64,000 nt of DNA from Pectobacterium parmentieri (GTDB taxonomy: Bacteria; Pseudomonadota; Gammaproteobacteria; Enterobacterales; Enterobacteriaceae). A program made the translations under genes and the position numbers. The notes under the pieces were generated by a model that had not been told where the DNA came from, made no database searches, and saw only the letters and a program-made list of their open reading frames with translations. The DNA is taken from positions 2,480,001 through 2,544,000 of the forward strand of contig NZ_CP015749.1 in the NCBI RefSeq assembly GCF_001742145.1, read 5' to 3'. Below, in pieces: positions 63,062 to 64,000 of the stretch. Numbering within the stretch: the stretch's first letter is position 1; each line of letters begins with the position of its first letter.

Positions 63062-63844
63062 ATGAAAAGGAAAATGACGTTTTTTATTCGGGTAATGGTT
63101 TTTTTGTTAAGCAGTATCAGCTTATCTTGCTTCGCCGCCAGTTCTATCCTCGTTTGGCCAATTTATCAGGTCATTGAATCAGATGAGAGCAGTTCGGCGC
63201 TGTGGCTGGAAAACAAAGGCAATGCGCCCGTCGGTTTACAAATTCGCATCGTGTCCTGGAAGCAAATCGACTTTCAGGATCGTTATGCAGAACAACGTAG
63301 CGTGATTGCCACCCCGCCGTTCATGACGCTGGAGCCGGGTAAGCGCAATATGGTGCGTCTGATTCGTGTCAACCCAGCCCCCGCCAATACCGAGCAGGCT
63401 TACCGTGTCATCATTGATGAAATCTCTACGCCCTACCAACAAGATGCACCGCAGATGGGGCTGCAATTCCAGATGCGCTATCTGCTGCCTCTGTTTCTTG
63501 ATGGTGAAGGGATCTGGACACATGTTCGCCCAGATAAACGACGTGCCAGCACTGAGCCTACGCGGCCAGTGCTCAGTTGGCGAGTCCGCACGGCAGAGGG
63601 GAAAAACTATCTTTATGTCCGCAACCGAGGCGTAGTACATGCCCGCCTGAGCAACGTCTATTGGTCCACCGCCCAGAACAAAGGGAGTCGGACAACGTTA
63701 ACCGACGGCTTTTTGGGCTATGTGCTACCGGGACAAGAGATGCGCTGGCCGCTGCCTGCCGGCGTACCCACACCGAGTGCGGCGATGCAACTCTTTACCC
63801 AACTGATCGACACCTCCGATCCCATCTTGATTAAACGCGAATGA
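63062..63844 (+). CDS. Periplasmic pilus chaperone (archaic/Csu type)
   Basis: A PapD-like chaperone of 260 residues with a signal peptide ending around CFAA. The first Ig-like domain starts SILVWPIYQVIESDE; the conserved Arg/Lys region and edge strand (PFMTLEPGKRNMVRLIRV) are present, followed by EQAYRVIIDEI and the second domain. Related chaperones of SCPU pili cap subunits by donor-strand complementation. Its stop overlaps a short ORF (ATGA). Confidence 0.88.
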   Translation: MKRKMTFFIRVMVFLLSSISLSCFAASSILVWPIYQVIESDESSSALWLENKGNAPVGLQIRIVSWKQIDFQDRYAEQRSVIATPPFMTLEPGKRNMVRLIRVNPAPANTEQAYRVIIDEISTPYQQDAPQMGLQFQMRYLLPLFLDGEGIWTHVRPDKRRASTEPTRPVLSWRVRTAEGKNYLYVRNRGVVHARLSNVYWSTAQNKGSRTTLTDGFLGYVLPGQEMRWPLPAGVPTPSAAMQLFTQLIDTSDPILIKRE

Positions 63845-63894
63845 TGGAACGGTTAACGACAGAGGTGCGTTTATTGCCTGTGCAGCCAGGGTGA
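63841..63894 (+). CDS. Possible 17-codon coupling ORF before the usher gene
   Basis: This frame starts ATGATG, overlapping the chaperone stop, and stops at 63892-63894, eight bases before the usher ATG. It is too short for a functional call and may only couple translation. Confidence 0.3.
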   Translation: MMERLTTEVRLLPVQPG

Positions 63895-63902
63895 GGTCAG
63901 GT

Positions 63903-64000
63903 ATGAGGATCATCAATACAGGTCTCTTCCCCTTACTCATGTATGCCCCGTTTGCGCTGTTTTATTCTGCGATGGTTCTCGCGGAAGAGTACACCGATCT
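63903..64000 (+). CDS. Outer-membrane usher, N-terminal fragment (continues beyond window)
   Basis: The last 98 bases open a reading frame MRIINTGLFPLLMYAPFALF and on, a typical signal peptide ending near LA-EEY. Its place directly after a pilus chaperone, with AGGT-type Shine-Dalgarno before it, suggests the outer-membrane usher of the SCPU pilus. The identity rests on context; the domain itself is outside the window. Confidence 0.6.
   Translation, partial: MRIINTGLFPLLMYAPFALFYSAMVLAEEYTD

Overview
The window is a chromosomal segment of a soft-rot enterobacterium, most likely Pectobacterium (formerly Erwinia carotovora). Almost every protein is a close relative of its Escherichia coli counterpart, and the gene order follows the E. 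coli elaB-nuo-lrhA-alaA-ackA-pta-purF-fabB-aroC-sixA region. The LrhA homologue is of the HexA type known from soft-rot Erwinia, and intergenic repeats of a kind I recall from Pectobacterium, Serratia and Yersinia are present. I saw no rRNA, tRNA, CRISPR array, prophage or insertion sequence.

Layout. 1-1.4 kb: 3' end of treC (trehalose-6-phosphate hydrolase) and elaB. 1.6-16.8 kb: the complete thirteen-gene nuo operon (NuoA-N with fused NuoCD) on the minus strand, closed by an intrinsic terminator after nuoN. 17.5-24.7 kb: hexA/lrhA, alaA, yfbR, yfbS, hxpA (yfbT), yfbU, yfbV. 25.2-28.6 kb: the acetate node ackA-pta, with a strong terminator hairpin between the two genes. 28.8-33.6 kb: a DUF817-like membrane protein, yfcD, yfcE, yfcG, folX, yfcH. 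34-37.1 kb: the histidine/basic amino acid ABC transporter hisJQMP, preceded by what looks like a complete NtrC/IHF/sigma-54 promoter. 37.5-47.7 kb: ubiX, purF, cvpA (with a PurR box), dedD, folC, accD, dedA, truA, usg, pdxB. 48-60.8 kb: a DMT transporter, flk, an alpha/beta hydrolase, fabB (with FabR and FadR operators), mnmC, yfcL, epmC, yfcA, mepA, aroC, prmB, smrB, sixA. 60.8-64 kb: an AT-rich intergenic stretch, then the start of a spore-coat-U type (archaic) chaperone-usher pilus operon: two pilin-like subunits, a chaperone and the first residues of an usher, which runs off the window.

How it fits together. Most of the window is core metabolism: NADH oxidation by complex I, alanine synthesis, overflow acetate metabolism, purine, folate, fatty acid, pyridoxal phosphate and chorismate synthesis, and RNA or translation maturation (TruA, MnmC, EpmC, PrmB, SmrB). 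The parts that look accessory are the DUF817-like gene, the DMT transporter, the alpha/beta hydrolase and the pilus operon next to sixA.

No wholly new system is visible. The most informative unexplained or under-described items are the sigma-54 control module of hisJ, a three-copy intergenic repeat family (one copy supplies the C-terminus of FolX and carries three back-to-back hairpins), a 14-bp tandem duplication that creates stepping-stone ATGA overlaps between yfcA and epmC, a pseudoenzyme-like Usg, and two short coupling ORFs in the pilus operon.
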